Shown here one piece after another: positions 5,413 through 6,801 of a stretch of 6,801 bases of DNA. The stretch comes from Acetobacteraceae bacterium (GTDB lineage Bacteria; Pseudomonadota; Alphaproteobacteria; Acetobacterales; Acetobacteraceae), in NCBI GenBank assembly GCA_020853405.1, contig JADYYZ010000430.1:1-6801 (forward strand), read 5' to 3'. The notes beneath the pieces are model-generated. The model had not been told where the DNA came from. It was given only the letters and a program-made list of their open reading frames with translations, and searched no databases. The position numbers and the translations under genes were made by a program. Within the stretch, counting starts at the first letter, position 1, and each line of letters begins with the position of its first letter.

Positions 5413-6240
5413 ATGCCCGACCTGACCAAGCCGGTGCTGCTGACCGGTGCTTCCGGCGCGCTCGGCCGCCAGCTTACCCGCGCGCTCGCGGCCGAGGGGT
5501 TTTCGCTGCGGCTGACCGACATCCTGCCGTTCCCCGACAAGCTGCCCGCGAATGCGAGATTCGTGAAGGCGGATCTCGCCGACGGCGTCGCCATCCTGCG
5601 CGAGGCGGAAGGGGTTTCCAGCATCCTGCATTTCGGCGGTGTGTCGACCGACCTCACGTTCGAGAACGTGCTCGGCCCCAATATCCGTGGCCTCTATCAC
5701 ATCTATGAGGCGGCCAGGCGCGAAGGTGCCCGCGTGGTGTTCGCAAGCTCCAACCACTCGATCGGCTTCCACGAGCGGACCGAGAAACTGGACCACGACT
5801 GCGACATGCGCCCCGACAGCTATTATGGCCTGTCGAAGGCGTACGGCGAACTGATGGGCCGCATGTATTTCGACAAGCACGGCATCGAGAGCGTGTTCCT
5901 GCGCATCGGCAGCTGCTTCCCCGAACCGGTCGATGCACGCATGCTTTCGACCTGGCTGTCATACGCCGACCTCTGCCGGCTGGTCTCCGCCTGCATCCGC
6001 GCGCCGAAGGTCGATTGCAGCGTGATCTGGGGTGCCTCGGCCAACAGCCGCGGTTTCTGGGGCAAGGACGCGCGGGCGAAGATCGGCTGGCAGCCCGAGG
6101 ACAGCGCCGATGGCTTCGCCGGCCAGCTCGGCGGCAAGGTTTCCGACAACCTGGTGACCGAACGCTACCAGGGCGGCATCTACTGCGCCGCCGAGTATTC
6201 ACGCCCGAGCCCGAGCCCGAAGGACATCTTCGGCGCCTGA
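5413..6240 (+). CDS. udh: NAD-dependent uronate dehydrogenase (extended SDR family)
   Basis: Udh oxidises D-glucuronate or D-galacturonate with NAD+ to the corresponding aldaro-lactone, the first step of the oxidative uronate pathway in the cytoplasm. The Rossmann motif TGASGALGR is at residues 11-19, and Asp36 (LTDIL) is placed to bind the NAD ribose. Substrate-site hallmarks known from Agrobacterium-type Udh are present: HFGGVS (73-78), FASSNHSIGF (110-119), the catalytic YxxxK as Tyr138-Lys142 in YYGLSKAYGE, MYFDKHG (151-157), RIGSCFPEP (164-172), RMLSTWLS (176-183) and VIWGASANSRGFW (204-216). The 275 residues are close to the usual length. The enzyme directly follows the lactonase, which could use its product. 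This is the most specific functional marker in the window and the basis for assigning the locus to uronate/aldarate catabolism. Confidence 0.93.
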   Translation: MPDLTKPVLLTGASGALGRQLTRALAAEGFSLRLTDILPFPDKLPANARFVKADLADGVAILREAEGVSSILHFGGVSTDLTFENVLGPNIRGLYHIYEAARREGARVVFASSNHSIGFHERTEKLDHDCDMRPDSYYGLSKAYGELMGRMYFDKHGIESVFLRIGSCFPEPVDARMLSTWLSYADLCRLVSACIRAPKVDCSVIWGASANSRGFWGKDARAKIGWQPEDSADGFAGQLGGKVSDNLVTERYQGGIYCAAEYSRPSPSPKDIFGA

Positions 6241-6268
6241 CGCCGGCCGGTCACGACGCGCGGGCAGC

Positions 6269-6801
6269 ATGGGCCAGGCGATCCTCGCCCACGAACCCCT
6301 GCTCCGGCTCGGGGGCTTCGCTGCCGTCTTCGCCGTGATGGCAGCCTGGGAAGTGCTGGCGCCCTGTCGCGCCCAGGGGCTGTCGCGCGCCCGACGCTGG
6401 CCCGCCAATCTCGGCATCCTGGCGCTCGATGCGGCGCTGGTGCGCGTGCTGTTCCCGACCGCTGCCGCCGGCGCAGCGCTGTGGGCCGAGGCACGCGGCA
6501 TCGGCGTGCTGGCGCTGCTGGCCCTGCCGGCGTGGGTCGCGATCGTGCTCTCGGTGCTTCTGCTCGATCTTGCGGTGTGGGCCCAGCACCTGGTGTTCCA
6601 CCACGTGCCGCTGCTGTGGCGCGTGCATCGCATGCACCATGCCGACACCGATATCGACGTCACCACCGGGCTGCGCTTCCATCCGATCGAGATCGTGCTG
6701 TCGATGCTGGTCAAGATCGCGGTGGTGGTGGGGCTGGGCGCGCCCGCGGCAGGGGTGGTGCTGTTCGAGCTGCTGCTGAACGCCGCCAGCCAGTTCAGCC
6801 A
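6269..6801 (+). CDS. Sterol desaturase/fatty acid hydroxylase superfamily membrane protein (3' partial)
   Basis: This is a di-iron, histidine-box integral membrane oxygenase acting on a lipid or other hydrophobic substrate. The frame is open from ATG 6269 to the window end (177 full codons plus two bases). Residues 1-100 contain hydrophobic spans (about 11-31, 47-72 and 78-100). The superfamily core follows: Asp100, Gln106-His107, FHH (110-112), PLLWRVHRMHHADTDID (114-130) with His120, His123 and His124, then TTGLRFHPIE (132-141) with His138 and Glu141. The final His box is not reached; the last visible residues, SQFS plus an incomplete CA, fit the start of the next conserved stretch. The start is the first ATG in frame after udh, 28 bases downstream, with no convincing ribosome binding site, so the start is less certain. 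Cotranscription with udh is possible. No role in uronate metabolism is evident. Confidence 0.88.
   Translation, partial: MGQAILAHEPLLRLGGFAAVFAVMAAWEVLAPCRAQGLSRARRWPANLGILALDAALVRVLFPTAAAGAALWAEARGIGVLALLALPAWVAIVLSVLLLDLAVWAQHLVFHHVPLLWRVHRMHHADTDIDVTTGLRFHPIEIVLSMLVKIAVVVGLGAPAAGVVLFELLLNAASQFS

Noticed and set aside
4344..5681. 445-residue open frame on the minus strand across the lactonase and udh
   Set aside because: It is antisense to two well-supported genes with intact catalytic motifs. Its product is Ala/Arg/Gly rich with no recognisable domain. Long antisense frames are expected in DNA this GC-rich.
6199..6714. Minus-strand frames opposite the sterol desaturase-family gene
   Set aside because: The plus-strand frame contains ordered His boxes and membrane spans. 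The antisense products have no recognisable features.
1..6801. Defence system, CRISPR array, insertion sequence or tRNA gene
   Set aside because: No direct-repeat arrays, transposase motifs, terminal repeats or tRNA-like folds were seen. All substantial frames are accounted for by metabolic or membrane genes.

Overview
The window is strongly GC-rich, with G or C at most third codon positions. It reads as a chromosomal segment of an alphaproteobacterium, most plausibly of the Acetobacteraceae/Roseomonas type. That assignment is an inference from an HtpX with an Ala/Pro-rich tail, an orphan Bug/TctC solute-binding protein with an RR-containing signal peptide next to an FCD-type GntR regulator, and the base composition. 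I see no mobile element, CRISPR array, tRNA or rRNA. Almost every base is coding or a short regulatory gap.

Layout: (1) 2-811, the 3' part of htpX, a membrane-bound zinc protease that looks unrelated to the rest. (2) 812-869, a short gap holding an AT-rich island with a perfect 12-bp palindrome inside a candidate promoter. (3) 870-3723, a tight three-gene plus-strand unit: GntR/FCD regulator, tripartite tricarboxylate transporter (Bug) periplasmic binding protein, and an enolase-superfamily sugar-acid dehydratase. Its genes overlap or nearly abut. (4) 3727-4347 on the minus strand, a small unrecognised membrane protein convergent with the dehydratase; an 8-bp-stem hairpin covers both stop codons. 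(5) 4348-4520, a divergent intergenic region with inverted repeats. (6) 4521-6240, a plus-strand pair: SMP-30/gluconolactonase-family lactonase and NAD-dependent uronate dehydrogenase (udh). (7) 6269-6801, the 5' part of a sterol desaturase/fatty acid hydroxylase-family membrane enzyme that runs off the window.

Read together, parts 3 and 6 look like an oxidative uronate (glucuronate/galacturonate) or aldarate utilisation locus. Udh would oxidise the uronate to an aldaro-lactone, the SMP-30 protein would open the lactone, and the enolase-superfamily enzyme would dehydrate the resulting sugar diacid or a related acid. The Bug protein would capture a carboxylated substrate in the periplasm, and the GntR regulator would sense an intermediate. 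The Udh call is strong from sequence. The lactonase and dehydratase families are clear, but their substrates are inferred from context. The transporter membrane subunits and the enzymes after the dehydratase are not in this window.
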